Source: Bifidobacterium aesculapii
Lineage (GTDB): Bacteria > Actinomycetota > Actinomycetes > Actinomycetales > Bifidobacteriaceae
Assembly: GCF_001417815.1 (NCBI RefSeq)
Contig: NZ_BCFK01000003.1
Location: forward strand, 1-64,000
Direction of reading: 5' to 3'
DNA: 64,000 nucleotides
Below the pieces are notes generated by a model. It had not been told where the DNA came from. It made no database searches and was given only the letters and a program-made list of their open reading frames with translations. The stretch's first letter is position 1. Each line of letters opens with the position of its first letter. Below, piece by piece: positions 8,356 to 17,959 of the stretch. The translations under genes and the position numbers were made by a program.

Positions 8356-9407
8356 CGCTTCAACCTCCAAACCACCAGCAGCCACAGCATGACGACCACG
8401 GCCAGGGCGAGCGCGAACCAACCCGGATCGTCCACCAGCGCCGCCTGCGTCGCCTTGCGGTTCTGCGCGGAACGCCGCCTGTCGATGTCACGCACCAGCT
8501 CGTCGACGCTCGCGCCGTTCGACTGCGTGAGGAACACGCCTCCATGCGATTCGATGAGCGTCTTCATCTCGGTGGTCGTCGCGTCGCCCTCGCTCTGCCT
8601 GGGGCCGGAGAACAGGCCGTCCACCGTGATCTTCGCCTCGCCGGTCAGGTCGAGCGCCTGCTCAAGCGTGTACGTCGGCGTGCCGGAGACCACGTTGTCG
8701 GTGGCGAGCACGATCGACGCGGCGCGCGTGGAACCGTCCGCCCCGGACGAACCGTATGCGAAACCGGGCAGCATGGCAGCGCAGGAGACCACGCCGTCGC
8801 CGATGAGCGATGTCGTGTCCTTGCGGTTCTGCGTGCCCTCCAGCCAATCGGAGATCCGCTGGTAGTCGGCGTCGCTCATCTTGTCGATGTCGTCCTGCGA
8901 CTCCACGCCCTTCAACGCGCGCGAGGCGGCGTCGAGCTGTTCGGTGACCAGATCGTAGTCGTCGGTGAGCGGGAAGACCGTGCGCGACGTCGAATTGAAG
9001 ATGCTCATGCCGATGCGCTCGCCCTCGAAGCGGGTGACGAGATCCCGGTACGTGTCGATCACCTGACGGTCGTACGGCAGCGTCGAACCGGACACGTCGA
9101 GGCACAGCACGATGTCGCGGCTCGACGAACGCTCCTCGCTGCGGTCCACCGTCGCCGGTCTGGCGAGCATCGCGACCGCCAGACCGATCGCGACGACCAC
9201 GAGCGCCGCGGCGCACCGGTTGAGCAGACGCCAGCGGCGGAACAGCTTCGCGGCGCGTCCCGTGTTGAGATCGTCGTCCAGCGTGAACACGCGGACCGTC
9301 TCGATGCGATGCCGCCGCGACGAGAGCGCGACGACCAACGCGATCAGCGCCGCCGCGGCGAGCGCGCCGCCCACGGCCGCCCACGGCCATTGCCATGACA
9401 GCTGCAT
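8352..9407 (-). CDS. VWA-domain membrane protein (operon copy 1)
   Basis: 351 aa from ATG 9407 (MQLSWQWPW), which overlaps the preceding stop as TGATG; a GTG at 9419 is the alternative. Two N-terminal TM helices (about 6-28 and 60-80) precede a VWA domain with MIDAS motif DVSGST (LCLDVSGSTLPYD) and a C-terminal TM (WFALALAVVVMLWLLVVW) with a short basic tail. The loop NSTSRTVFPLTDDYD carries the MIDAS Thr region. Similar but not identical to the next gene, so the pair is an old duplication, as in BatA/BatB. Probably acts with the MoxR ATPase. Confidence 0.82.
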   Translation of the reverse strand: MQLSWQWPWAAVGGALAAAALIALVVALSSRRHRIETVRVFTLDDDLNTGRAAKLFRRWRLLNRCAAALVVVAIGLAVAMLARPATVDRSEERSSSRDIVLCLDVSGSTLPYDRQVIDTYRDLVTRFEGERIGMSIFNSTSRTVFPLTDDYDLVTEQLDAASRALKGVESQDDIDKMSDADYQRISDWLEGTQNRKDTTSLIGDGVVSCAAMLPGFAYGSSGADGSTRAASIVLATDNVVSGTPTYTLEQALDLTGEAKITVDGLFSGPRQSEGDATTTEMKTLIESHGGVFLTQSNGASVDELVRDIDRRRSAQNRKATQAALVDDPGWFALALAVVVMLWLLVVWRLKR

Positions 9408-9931
9408 CAGCGTCCCCACCTTTCCACCAGATTCGACACCCAGCCGGCCGCCTCGGCGACATCCGCCTGACGGGCATGCGCGTTGACGGACTCGTCGGCG
9501 AACTCGGGCGGGTAGAGCGCCTCGATCGTCATGCGCAGCAGGTCGAGGCCCCGTCTGGACGACGGGTCGCGGCGCTCGCCTCGCAGGTCCGCCAGCGTAT
9601 GCGTGCTCAGATCGCGCCCCGTCGCCTCCGAAGCGAAATCGCGGGCGATGGCCGCCAGCGCGAGGAACGCCTCCTCACGGTCGATGTCCCCGGCCGCGTG
9701 GCGGGACGTCACCTCGTCGATGCGCGCATGCCACGCCGCCTTGCCCGTGGACATGCTGTGCGCGCCGCGCGTGCGCTCCCGACGTGCGCGCGGCGGTCTC
9801 GACAGCAGCACCACGCATGCGATCAGCGCCGCCGCCAGCAGCAGGCACGCCGCCAGCGCCGCGACGAGCGGGCCGGTCATGTCGAGCTGCGCCACGGGCG
9901 TGAGGTCGTCGTTCTGCACCGCCCCGATCAT
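9407..9931 (-). CDS. Small single-TM protein of the MoxR operon
   Basis: 174 aa from ATG 9931 (MIGAVQNDDLTPV), overlapping the preceding stop as ATGA. One TM at about 22-43 (VAALAACLLLAAALIACVVLL) is followed by a basic stretch and a cytoplasmic helical domain of about 125 residues. By position it takes the place of the short membrane protein often found between DUF58 and VWA genes in BatA-type operons, but no named family was recognised. Confidence 0.65.
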   Translation of the reverse strand: MIGAVQNDDLTPVAQLDMTGPLVAALAACLLLAAALIACVVLLSRPPRARRERTRGAHSMSTGKAAWHARIDEVTSRHAAGDIDREEAFLALAAIARDFASEATGRDLSTHTLADLRGERRDPSSRRGLDLLRMTIEALYPPEFADESVNAHARQADVAEAAGWVSNLVERWGR

Positions 9932-10884
9932 GCCACACCTCCCCACGGTTCCAACGACGGCATGGACGGCGCGCGCAGCTGGTTCGGCGTATTGCCGGCC
10001 AGCGAGCGCGACACCAGACGCACGAACGCGTCGAACATCGCCTCGCTCGATGCGGCGTGCACCAGATGCCCGTGGGCGCGCGACAGTTCGCGCTCCAGCG
10101 CGGCCGCCATGAACGCGCGATGCGTGTCCACCTCGGCGGCGGCTCGCGGGTCGGCCAGGAACGCGGGGAGGCGACGCTGGCCCATGCCGTCGAGCACGCC
10201 CACGGTGCGGGCCGCGGAGAACGGGTTCACCGTCGCCACGTCGATGACCACCAGCGGGTGCGTGCGTCCGATGCGCCGCAACGCCTGCAGCTGGTCTTCG
10301 GTGAGGGCGTGCTCGTCCGTGGCGAGCACGATGAGCGCACGCCGGTCCTTGATGCGTCGGGCGTAGCCGAGCAGGGCGCCGATGTTGCGCGGCTGGGCCC
10401 AGTCACGGTCCAACGCCTCGTCCAACGTGCGCCCGAACTGGGCGAATCCGCCATGGAACGGCACGCGCGTGATGCTGGCCGCGTCGGCGAACACCAGCGA
10501 CAGGTCGTCGAAACGGCGCAACGACAATGCGGCGAACATGCGCAGCGCGTTCGCCGCCACCTCATAGGCGCGTTCGCCGGATTCGCAGGCACCCGTCATC
10601 TCGCGGCCCACGTCCATGAGCATCCACACGTGCGAGGTGACGTCGCGCTCGCGCCGGGCCACCATCGGGCGACCCTGGCGCGCGCTTGTCTTCCATTCGA
10701 TGAGACGCGCCTCGTCGCCGGGCTCGTAGACGCGCACGTCCATCAGATCGTCCGAACCTCCGGGCCTGTGCGAGGCGTGCTCGCCCTCGATCACGCCCAG
10801 GGCCTTGCGGACGGTGGGCAGGCTCAGCTGCGTGCCCAGCGCCTCGATCCTGGCCCGGATCGGATCGTCGGTCCTGTCGATCAT
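9928..10884 (-). CDS. DUF58 domain protein
   Basis: 318 aa. The start MIDRTDDPIRARIEALG overlaps the moxR stop as ATGA. The DUF58 hallmark lies near residues 45-75: DVRVYEPGDEARLIEWKTSARQG is the family's R-x-Y-x-x-G-D-x-x-R-x-I-x-W signature, here broken only by conservative changes. A Rossmann/VWA-like region follows (SHVWMLMDVGREM). No N-terminal TM helices are seen, unlike the long DUF58 type, so this is the short cytoplasmic form. Its consistent link with MoxR and VWA genes supports a shared complex; the biochemical role is unproven in the family. Confidence 0.85.
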   Translation of the reverse strand: MIDRTDDPIRARIEALGTQLSLPTVRKALGVIEGEHASHRPGGSDDLMDVRVYEPGDEARLIEWKTSARQGRPMVARRERDVTSHVWMLMDVGREMTGACESGERAYEVAANALRMFAALSLRRFDDLSLVFADAASITRVPFHGGFAQFGRTLDEALDRDWAQPRNIGALLGYARRIKDRRALIVLATDEHALTEDQLQALRRIGRTHPLVVIDVATVNPFSAARTVGVLDGMGQRRLPAFLADPRAAAEVDTHRAFMAAALERELSRAHGHLVHAASSEAMFDAFVRLVSRSLAGNTPNQLRAPSMPSLEPWGGVA

Positions 10885-11945
10885 GGAACGGGAACCGCCT
10901 GCACGATGCGGTCGATGACCTGGTCGGCGCCCACGCCGTCGGCCATCGCCTCGAACGTGAGCACGATGCGGTGGCGCATCACCTCATGCACCACCGACTT
11001 GACGTCCTCCGGCACCACGTAGTCGCGGCCCTTGAGCAGCGCGTTCGCCTGGCCGATGCGCACCAGCGCGATCGATGCGCGCGGCGAGGCGCCCAGACGC
11101 ACCAGCGAACCCAATCCCTGCAGCGGGTGCGTGCCGGCGCCGCGCGACGTGGCCGCCAGATCGACCGCATAGCGCATGATCGCGTCGGAGACGTGCACGC
11201 GTCGCGCCGTCGCGCGCAGGAACTCGACGTCACGGATGGAGATCTGGTCGGCCGGCAGCTGCGTGGGGTCGAACACGTCCGAACCGCGGCGCGTGAGCAG
11301 CGCCAGCATGCGGGCCTCCTCGTCGGCCGTCGGGTAGGTCATCACGGCCTTCATCATGAAACGGTCCATCTGGGCTTCGGGCAGTGTGAACGTGCCCTCC
11401 TCCTCGACGGGGTTCTGCGTGGCGATGACCATGAACGGCTTCGGCAGCGCGATGCGCTCGCCGCCGATCGTGGTCGCGCCCTCGGCCATCGCCTCGAGCA
11501 TCGCCGACTGCGTCTTCGCGTTGGAGCGGTTGATCTCGTCGAGCAGCACGAAGTTCGCGTGGATGGGTCCGATCTGCGTGGCGAACTTCTGCGTGGCGAA
11601 GTCGAACACCTGCGTGCCCACCAGATCGGAGGGCATGAGATCCGGCGTGCACTGCACGCGCTTGAACGTGCCGGAGACGGAGGTGGCGAGCGTCTGCGCG
11701 GCAGTGGTCTTGGCCAGGCCGGGCACGGATTCGATGAGGATGTGGCCGCCGGCCACCAGCGTGAGGATCAGCGACTCACGCAGGTTGGCCTGTCCGACCA
11801 GTGTGTGCGCGAAGCGGGAACGGACCCGTTCCGCCAGCGACGCGGCGAGTTTGACGTCGTCCGGAGCGATGGCGCCGGCCATCGCTCCGGGTCTCGTCTG
11901 GGCCGGTTGCGGGGGCATCTGTGGTTTCGGAGGGAAAATTGCCAT
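10881..11945 (-). CDS. MoxR-family AAA+ ATPase
   Basis: 354 aa; first gene of the six-gene operon. The AAA+ core has a Walker A-like loop ESVPGLAKTTAAQ (the GxAKT form typical of MoxR), Walker B VLLDEINRSNAKTQ, sensor 1 VIATQNPVEEEGTF and the C-terminal lid VSDAIMRYAVDLAATSR. MoxR proteins are chaperone-like ATPases that load metal or assemble complexes with VWA partners, which are encoded downstream here. ATG 11945 was chosen over GTG 11954 because a -10-like TAGAGT sits 7 nt before it, suggesting a leaderless mRNA. All following genes overlap by 1-4 nt, so transcription is a single unit. Confidence 0.92.
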   Translation of the reverse strand: MAIFPPKPQMPPQPAQTRPGAMAGAIAPDDVKLAASLAERVRSRFAHTLVGQANLRESLILTLVAGGHILIESVPGLAKTTAAQTLATSVSGTFKRVQCTPDLMPSDLVGTQVFDFATQKFATQIGPIHANFVLLDEINRSNAKTQSAMLEAMAEGATTIGGERIALPKPFMVIATQNPVEEEGTFTLPEAQMDRFMMKAVMTYPTADEEARMLALLTRRGSDVFDPTQLPADQISIRDVEFLRATARRVHVSDAIMRYAVDLAATSRGAGTHPLQGLGSLVRLGASPRASIALVRIGQANALLKGRDYVVPEDVKSVVHEVMRHRIVLTFEAMADGVGADQVIDRIVQAVPVP

Positions 11946-11952
11946 GCGTTCC

Positions 11953-11958
11953 ACTCTA
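11953..11958 (-). promoter_or_regulatory. -10 hexamer TAGAGT for the MoxR operon
   Basis: TAGAGT lies 7 nt before the ATG on the minus strand, so transcription would begin at or next to the start codon. Only a weak GGAA is present as a ribosome site. Inference from spacing. Confidence 0.45.
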
Positions 11959-11979
11959 ACCGCGTTGGGTGACGGCTCC

Positions 11980-12681
11980 CTACGGCAGTCGCCAGTCGAT
12001 CGGATCGGCTCCCATGGATGCGAGCGCCTGATTGGCGCGGGAGAACGGCCGTGAGCCGAAGAAGCCGCGGGAGGCGGACAGCGGCGAGGGATGTGGGGAT
12101 TTGATGATGAACGCGTTGGTGAGCAGCGGCTCCAGCGTCTGGGCGTTGCGTCCCCACAGGATCGCGACGAGCGGGCGGGGGCGGCCGGTCGCGGGGTCGA
12201 CGCGGGCGTTCAGCGCGCGTATCGCCGCCTCGGTGACCTCCTCCCAGCCTTTGCCCTGATGCGAATTCGGCCGGCCCACGCCCACGGTCAGGCACCTGTT
12301 GAGCAGCAGCACGCCCCGTTGCGTCCACGGCGTCAGGTCGCCGTTCGAGGGTTCGGGCACGCCCAGGTCGGAGACGAGCTCCTTATATATATTGACGAGG
12401 CTCTTCGGCAGCGGGCGCACGTCCGGCGCGACGCAGAAGCTCAAGCCCACCGGGTGCCCGGGCGTGGGGTACGGGTCCTGCCCGACGATGAGCACCTTGA
12501 TGGAGTCGAAGGGGATGGTGAACGCGCGCAGGATGTTGTGCGCGGCGGGCAGCCAATGCCGGCCCGCGCGGTTCTCCTCGCGCAGGAACGCGCCCATGCG
12601 GTGGATCGTCGGTTCGACGTCGGCCAGCGCTTCGGCCCAGCCGGGTTCGACGAGTTCGCTCAACGGTTTGATTTCGCTCAT
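11980..12681 (-). CDS. ung: Uracil-DNA glycosylase, family 1
   Basis: 233 aa, the normal family length. Removes uracil from DNA as the first step of base-excision repair. The catalytic motif GQDPYP (Asp of the water-activating loop) is near residue 67, and the minor-groove/His loop [13 protein letters not shown] near 197-209. Other family landmarks: [17 protein letters not shown] and [14 protein letters not shown]. It stands alone, transcribed in the same direction as the MoxR operon with a 34-nt gap. A TAGAGT hexamer 6 nt before the ATG and no Shine-Dalgarno suggest leaderless expression. Confidence 0.97.
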   Translation of the reverse strand: MSEIKPLSELVEPGWAEALADVEPTIHRMGAFLREENRAGRHWLPAAHNILRAFTIPFDSIKVLIVGQDPYPTPGHPVGLSFCVAPDVRPLPKSLVNIYKELVSDLGVPEPSNGDLTPWTQRGVLLLNRCLTVGVGRPNSHQGKGWEEVTEAAIRALNARVDPATGRPRPLVAILWGRNAQTLEPLLTNAFIIKSPHPSPLSASRGFFGSRPFSRANQALASMGADPIDWRLP

Positions 12682-12687
12682 GGCTTC

Positions 12688-12693
12688 ACTCTA
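12688..12693 (-). promoter_or_regulatory. -10 hexamer TAGAGT for ung
   Basis: Minus-strand TAGAGT with a 6-nt gap (GAAGCC) to the ung ATG; identical to the hexamer before the MoxR gene. Predicts a leaderless transcript. Confidence 0.45.
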
Positions 12694-12776
12694 CCGCCGT
12701 ATGCGGCCGCGCACCTCGGCGGTCACATGCGGCGCCGGAGACACGGTGGCGTATTCCCATCGGGCGGCCATGACGT

Positions 12777-12805
12777 TACACTCGTGGGTTAGTGATGATT
12801 GGAGG
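12777..12805 (+). promoter_or_regulatory. Promoter and ribosome site of the LytR_C gene
   Basis: TACACT at 12777-12782 fits a -10, and GGAGG at 12801-12805 lies 6 nt before ATG 12812, giving a short leader of about 22 nt. This gene uses a conventional ribosome site, unlike the divergent ung. Confidence 0.5.
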
Positions 12806-12811
12806 CTCAGT

Positions 12812-13501
12812 ATGGCCAGGAACGACAAGGAAGCAATCGACTCCTACGAGCCGGACTCGTTCGACGATCCGCCGAAGGGCCCTGCGGGCATGCACCGCGG
12901 GGCGAGGCCGGTGACGGCACGTCTCGTGCCGTTCGTCGTGGTCGTGCTCGTCGCGGCGCTGTGCGGCGTGGGGGCGTGGGGCGTCCTGTCGGGCGAGCTC
13001 GGCAAGGTGCGCATGCCGTGGTCGGCCTCCTCCACCGCGAATGCGTCCGGATCGTCCTCGGATTCCACGCAGAAGCAGAAGACGTCGGACAAGACGTCCG
13101 ACGATCAGGCCGCCGCCGAGAAGAAGGCCGCCGAAGAGAAGGCCGCCCAGGAGAAGGCCGCGGCCGAGGAGCAGGCGAAGAAGGCCGCCGAGGAGCAGGC
13201 GGCCCAGGAGGCGGCCGCCCAGCAGGCCGCGCAGCCGGACAAGACCAAGGCGGTCACCGTCGTCAACGGCACCGGCGTCTCCGGGTATGCGGCAACCAAG
13301 CAGGGCGTGCTCAACAACGCCGGGTATACGAACGTCGTCGCCTCGAATCCGACGGGCGCCCTGCCGTCGGCCACCGTCGTGTGGTACGAGTCCGATGCGG
13401 ACAAGGCCACCGCCGAGGACGTGGCCAATACGCTCGGCATCTCCAACGTGCAGCCGGCCAGTGGTCTGGGAGGCGGCATCGTCGTCGTCCTGATGAACTG
13501 A
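12812..13501 (+). CDS. LytR_C-domain membrane protein
   Basis: 229 aa; start ATG 12812 with GGAGG before it. A cytoplasmic N-terminus is followed by one TM at about 35-57 (LVPFVVVVLVAALCGVGAWGV), a Ser-rich linker, an Ala/Glu/Lys coiled-coil at about 87-140 (blocks of EEKAAQEKAAAEEQAKKAAEE split by turns) and a C-terminal LytR_C fold (VTVVNGTGVSGYAA ... VVWYESDADKATAEDVANTLG). The LytR_C fold occurs at the end of some LCP wall-polymer ligases, but the LCP catalytic domain is absent here. Probably a wall-associated envelope protein; role unknown. Confidence 0.78.
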   Translation: MARNDKEAIDSYEPDSFDDPPKGPAGMHRGARPVTARLVPFVVVVLVAALCGVGAWGVLSGELGKVRMPWSASSTANASGSSSDSTQKQKTSDKTSDDQAAAEKKAAEEKAAQEKAAAEEQAKKAAEEQAAQEAAAQQAAQPDKTKAVTVVNGTGVSGYAATKQGVLNNAGYTNVVASNPTGALPSATVVWYESDADKATAEDVANTLGISNVQPASGLGGGIVVVLMN

Positions 13502-13515
13502 CCGATTCGTATCGC

Positions 13516-13549
13516 GGGATGAAACGTGGTTATGGCCACGTTTCATCCC
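13516..13549 (+). terminator. Rho-independent terminator
   Basis: Perfect 14-bp stem GGGATGAAACGTGG / CCACGTTTCATCCC with loop TTATGG, followed by ATTTTCC. Ends the LytR_C gene. Confidence 0.85.
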
Positions 13550-13567
13550 ATTTTCCGGCCGCTGTTG

Positions 13568-13694
13568 TTGTCGTTGACATGGGGCACGTCTATACTGGCC
13601 CTTTAGTCGCGAGGCGGGGGGTGCGTGGTGTTGTGGTTGTTATTCCCTCCGTGTCGGGAGAGATTACAGCTCACACAGCTAAGGGAAGTGCAAC
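13568..13694 (+). promoter_or_regulatory. Cold-shock gene promoter and long 5' leader
   Basis: TATACT at 13591-13596 is a good -10; with a 17-nt spacer the -35 is TTGTCG at 13568 (TTGACA at 13574 is closer to consensus but only 11 nt away). The leader would be about 90 nt, long for this window and typical of cold-shock mRNAs, whose leaders fold differently with temperature. AGGGAAG before the ATG is the ribosome site. Confidence 0.5.
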
Positions 13695-13898
13695 ATGGCG
13701 CAAGGAACCGTGAAGCTTTTCAGTAATGGCAAGGGGTATGGCTTCATCACCCCGGACGGCGGCGGCGACGACGTCTTCGTCCATTACTCGGTGATCTCCG
13801 GCGAGGGCTTCAAGACCCTCGACGAGGGGGACAAGGTCGAGTATGAGGCCGAAAAGGGCCCCAAGGGGATGCAGGCGACCAAGGTCACCAAGTTGTGA
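13695..13898 (+). CDS. Cold-shock protein (single CSD)
   Basis: 67 aa, the full size of a CspA-type RNA chaperone. RNP1 is KGYGFITP and RNP2 is VFVHYS; the start MAQGTVKLF is canonical. One oddity is FSNGKGYGF in place of the usual FNAEKGFGF, which loses one loop residue pattern but keeps the aromatic RNA-binding residues. It binds single-stranded RNA or DNA and melts mRNA structure. Monocistronic, with its own leader and a terminator. Confidence 0.95.
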   Translation: MAQGTVKLFSNGKGYGFITPDGGGDDVFVHYSVISGEGFKTLDEGDKVEYEAEKGPKGMQATKVTKL

Positions 13899-13956
13899 GC
13901 GCCCCGTCAGCCCATCCCAAGGTTCGTGAGGTTGAGGATTCGGACCCCTCAGGTTT

Positions 13957-13984
13957 GCCCCGGTCAGTACGACGGGGCTGTTTT
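13957..13984 (+). terminator. Terminator of the cold-shock gene
   Basis: GCCCCG / CGGGGC stem (13957-13962 and 13973-13978) with a 10-nt loop, followed by TGTTTTC. Confidence 0.65.
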
Positions 13985-14048
13985 CATGCCCTGACAGCGG
14001 GCGGCGAAGGCGCCGTTCATGCCGAAAGCGCAATCGCGCGGGATGATG

Positions 14049-14075
14049 TTGGCACTCGGCGGGGTGGAGTGCTAA
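14049..14075 (+). promoter_or_regulatory. CIRCE operator 1 (HrcA site)
   Basis: TTGGCACTC, 9 nt, GAGTGCTAA: one base from the consensus TTAGCACTC-N9-GAGTGCTAA. A plausible -35 (TTGGCA, 14049) and -10 (TAATCT, 14073) with an 18-nt spacer lie inside the operator, so HrcA binding would block RNA polymerase. Confidence 0.88.
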
Positions 14076-14084
14076 TCTCGTTGC

Positions 14085-14111
14085 TTAGCACTCGGAGGTC
14101 GAGAGTGATAA
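14085..14111 (+). promoter_or_regulatory. CIRCE operator 2 (HrcA site)
   Basis: TTAGCACTC, 9 nt, GAGTGATAA: perfect left arm and one change in the right arm. It starts 36 bp after the first operator begins, in the groEL leader, so the gene has tandem HrcA sites. Confidence 0.85.
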
Positions 14112-15818
<1,707 letters not shown>

Positions 15819-15858
15819 TCGGCTTCGAGACCGATGACCGCCTGAACGGCTGAATCAT

Positions 15859-15902
15859 AGGGGCCCGTCGCCCGGTGCAACCACCGGACGACGGGCCCCT
15901 TG
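15859..15902 (+). terminator. groEL terminator
   Basis: Strong GC hairpin: 12-bp outer stem AGGGGCCCGTCG plus 6-bp inner CCGGTG, separated by one mismatch, with loop CAAC, then TTG. Also faces the convergent WXG100 gene. Confidence 0.8.
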
Positions 15903-15915
15903 CGTATTGCGGCGC

Positions 15916-16206
15916 CTACTGCGCGAACAGCCGTGCGGCGGCGGACTCGGCTTCGGCGTAGACCGTTGAGGCCTGCGTCAGGGCGTTCTGGATCGATTCC
16001 AGCGACGTCTCCATCTGCTGCTGCGCCGCGCGCCACTGTTCGGCCACCGTCGTGAACTGCGTGGCCGCCGTGCCGCGCCAGGCGTCCTGCAATGAGTTGA
16101 GGTTCGCGTACATGCCGGCCACGGCCTGCCTGATCTGGCCGACCGAGGCCTGCACCGCCGCGCTCGATGATTGGATCCTCTCGGAATCCACCTGATATTG
16201 GGGCAT
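15916..16206 (-). CDS. WXG100-family protein (EsxA-like)
   Basis: 96 aa, the usual family length. Start MPQYQVDSERIQSS with AAAGGAG upstream. Two long helices flank the central turn motif W-R-G (AWRGTAATQF, about residue 43), as in ESAT-6-like proteins exported as helical-hairpin dimers by type VII secretion. The end AESAAARLFAQ has no clear YxxxD/E export signal. No EccC/EssC-type ATPase lies in this window, so the export machinery, if any, is elsewhere. Confidence 0.88.
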   Translation of the reverse strand: MPQYQVDSERIQSSSAAVQASVGQIRQAVAGMYANLNSLQDAWRGTAATQFTTVAEQWRAAQQQMETSLESIQNALTQASTVYAEAESAAARLFAQ

Positions 16207-16262
16207 CGTCGTCTCCTTTGCGTCAAGGTATGTGGGTGTTGTCTGTTGGTGCAACCGGTCGC

Positions 16263-16268
16263 TAAGGT
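16263..16268 (+). promoter_or_regulatory. -10 hexamer TAAGGT before the TPM-domain gene
   Basis: TAAGGT, then 7 nt (GGAGTCT), then ATG 16276. A GGTGGAG overlaps it and could act as a ribosome site if transcription starts further upstream. Confidence 0.4.
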
Positions 16269-16275
16269 GGAGTCT

Positions 16276-17130
16276 ATGATGTTTGCGCGAATGAGGAACG
16301 GAAAAACGGCTCCTGTGGTCGGAGCCCCCCTTCACGGCGTGTCGCCGATGGTGAAATGGCTTGTCTGCTTGGTTCTGGCCCTGATGTGCGCGATGTGGAT
16401 AACTCCCGCGGCCCATGCCGAGGACTCGATCACCACCACCAACGACATCACCGATACGCAGAATCTGCTGGGCAGCAACGTGTCCGCGGTGAGCGACGCG
16501 ATGAAGCGCACCGAACAGGAGACCGGCGTGCACGTGCGCCTGCTCTACGTCGATACGTTCGGCGTCAAGAAGGACGCCTCGGCATGGGCGTCGAGCGTGC
16601 TTGAATCCACCAGCCCCCAGCCGAACACCGTGCTGCTCGCCGTGGCCTCGGCGGACGGCAATCTCGTGGTGTGCGTCTCCAGCAACTCCGACGAGTGGCT
16701 CAACAACCAGAAGACCATCGACGCGTTGAGCGACGCGGCCATGCAGCCGCTCACCAAGCAGGGCGAACAGGATTGGTCCGGTGCCGCCACCGCGATGATG
16801 GACGAGATCGTGCAGCAGAAGAAGACCTCCACGAACACCGGCGCCATGACGATCGGCATCGTCGTGATGCTCATCGTGCTGGCCGTGCTGGTGGTCGTCA
16901 TCGTCGTCGCCATCGTCATGCGCCGTCGCCGCGGAGCGAGGAAGAACGCCGCGCGCGCGGCCGTGGAACAAGACGGGAAGAAGGCCGCCGTCGCAGGGGA
17001 CGCGGATGAGAAGGCCGCCGCCGCGCCGGACACGGGGGAGTCGGCGCGGGACGCCGAGCCCGAACGCCCGATGACCCGCCGCGAGTTGCGCGAGGCGCGC
17101 AAGCGCAGGCGCGGCCCGTTCTCCCGCTGA
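16276..17130 (+). CDS. TPM-domain membrane protein
   Basis: 284 aa from ATG 16276 (ATG 16279 also possible). A signal/TM segment at about 27-50 ends in an AHA-like site (WITPAAHAEDS). An extracytoplasmic domain with TPM/Psb32 features follows: LLGSNVSAVSDAMKRTEQETGVHVRLLYVDTF is broken up here, then VLLAVASADGNLVVCVSSNS. A second TM sits at about 192-215, then a basic and acidic cytoplasmic tail ending RKRRRGPFSR. TPM proteins have been linked to membrane-complex assembly and phosphatase-like activity. Function in this organism is unknown. Divergent from the WXG100 gene. Confidence 0.68.
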   Translation: MMFARMRNGKTAPVVGAPLHGVSPMVKWLVCLVLALMCAMWITPAAHAEDSITTTNDITDTQNLLGSNVSAVSDAMKRTEQETGVHVRLLYVDTFGVKKDASAWASSVLESTSPQPNTVLLAVASADGNLVVCVSSNSDEWLNNQKTIDALSDAAMQPLTKQGEQDWSGAATAMMDEIVQQKKTSTNTGAMTIGIVVMLIVLAVLVVVIVVAIVMRRRRGARKNAARAAVEQDGKKAAVAGDADEKAAAAPDTGESARDAEPERPMTRRELREARKRRRGPFSR

Positions 17131-17227
17131 GAGATTCGACCGCCGGCGGCCCGCTCACGGCCGATACGGCAATAATCCCCAGTCCGCTTTCAGGAAACCC
17201 ACAGACAGGCGGTACAAGCTGGGAGCC

Positions 17228-17959
17228 ATGAGCAAGCCCATTGAAGCATCGATCGTCGTCGTCGACGACGAACCATCCATCCGAGAACTGCTGGTCGCGT
17301 CCCTGCACTTCGCGGGATTCGAGGTGAACACCGCCGCCTCCGGCTCCCAGGCGATCGAGGTCATCGAGAAGGTGCAGCCGGACCTCATCGTCCTCGACGT
17401 CATGCTGCCGGACATCGACGGGTTCACCGTCACCCGCCGCATCCGGCAGGAGGGCATCGACGCGCCGGTGCTGTTCCTCACCGCGCGCGACGACACCCAG
17501 GACAAGGTCATGGGGCTGACCGTCGGCGGCGACGACTACGTGACCAAGCCGTTCAGCCTCGAGGAGGTCGTGGCCCGCATCCGCGCGATCCTGCGCCGCA
17601 CGCGCGAACAGGTCGAGGACGATCCGATCATCCGCGTCGGCGACCTGGAGATCAACGAGGATTCGCACGACGTCACCCGCGCCGGCCAGAGCGTCGATCT
17701 GAGCCCCACCGAATACAAGCTGCTGCGCTACCTCATGGACAACGCCGGGCGCGTCCTGTCCAAGGCGCAGATCCTCGACCACGTGTGGCAGTACGACTGG
17801 GGCGGCGACGCCGCCATCGTGGAAAGCTACATCTCCTACCTGCGCAAGAAGGTCGATGGCGTCATGGTCGAAGGCGAGGACGGTGAGAAGCACAAGGTCA
17901 CGCCGCTCATCGAGACGAAGCGCGGCATCGGGTACATGATCCGCGAACCGAAGTCATGA
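17228..17959 (+). CDS. OmpR/PhoB-family response regulator
   Basis: 243 aa. The receiver domain has the acidic pair VVDDE (13-14), phospho-acceptor Asp57 in LIVLDVMLPDIDG, Thr in LFLTA and Lys in VTKPF. The C-terminal winged helix (about 145-240) has SPTEYKLLRYLMDNAGRVLSKAQILDHVW and ends RGIGYMIRE. It overlaps the downstream kinase by four bases (ATGA), so the two form a cognate pair. The target genes are not given by sequence; TCS pairs of this type in actinobacteria include TcrXY and PhoPR-like systems. Confidence 0.93.
   Translation: MSKPIEASIVVVDDEPSIRELLVASLHFAGFEVNTAASGSQAIEVIEKVQPDLIVLDVMLPDIDGFTVTRRIRQEGIDAPVLFLTARDDTQDKVMGLTVGGDDYVTKPFSLEEVVARIRAILRRTREQVEDDPIIRVGDLEINEDSHDVTRAGQSVDLSPTEYKLLRYLMDNAGRVLSKAQILDHVWQYDWGGDAAIVESYISYLRKKVDGVMVEGEDGEKHKVTPLIETKRGIGYMIREPKS

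Noticed and set aside
13574..13596. TTGACA/TATACT as the cold-shock promoter
   Set aside because: Both hexamers are good but only 11 nt apart, too short; TTGTCG with a 17-nt spacer was preferred.
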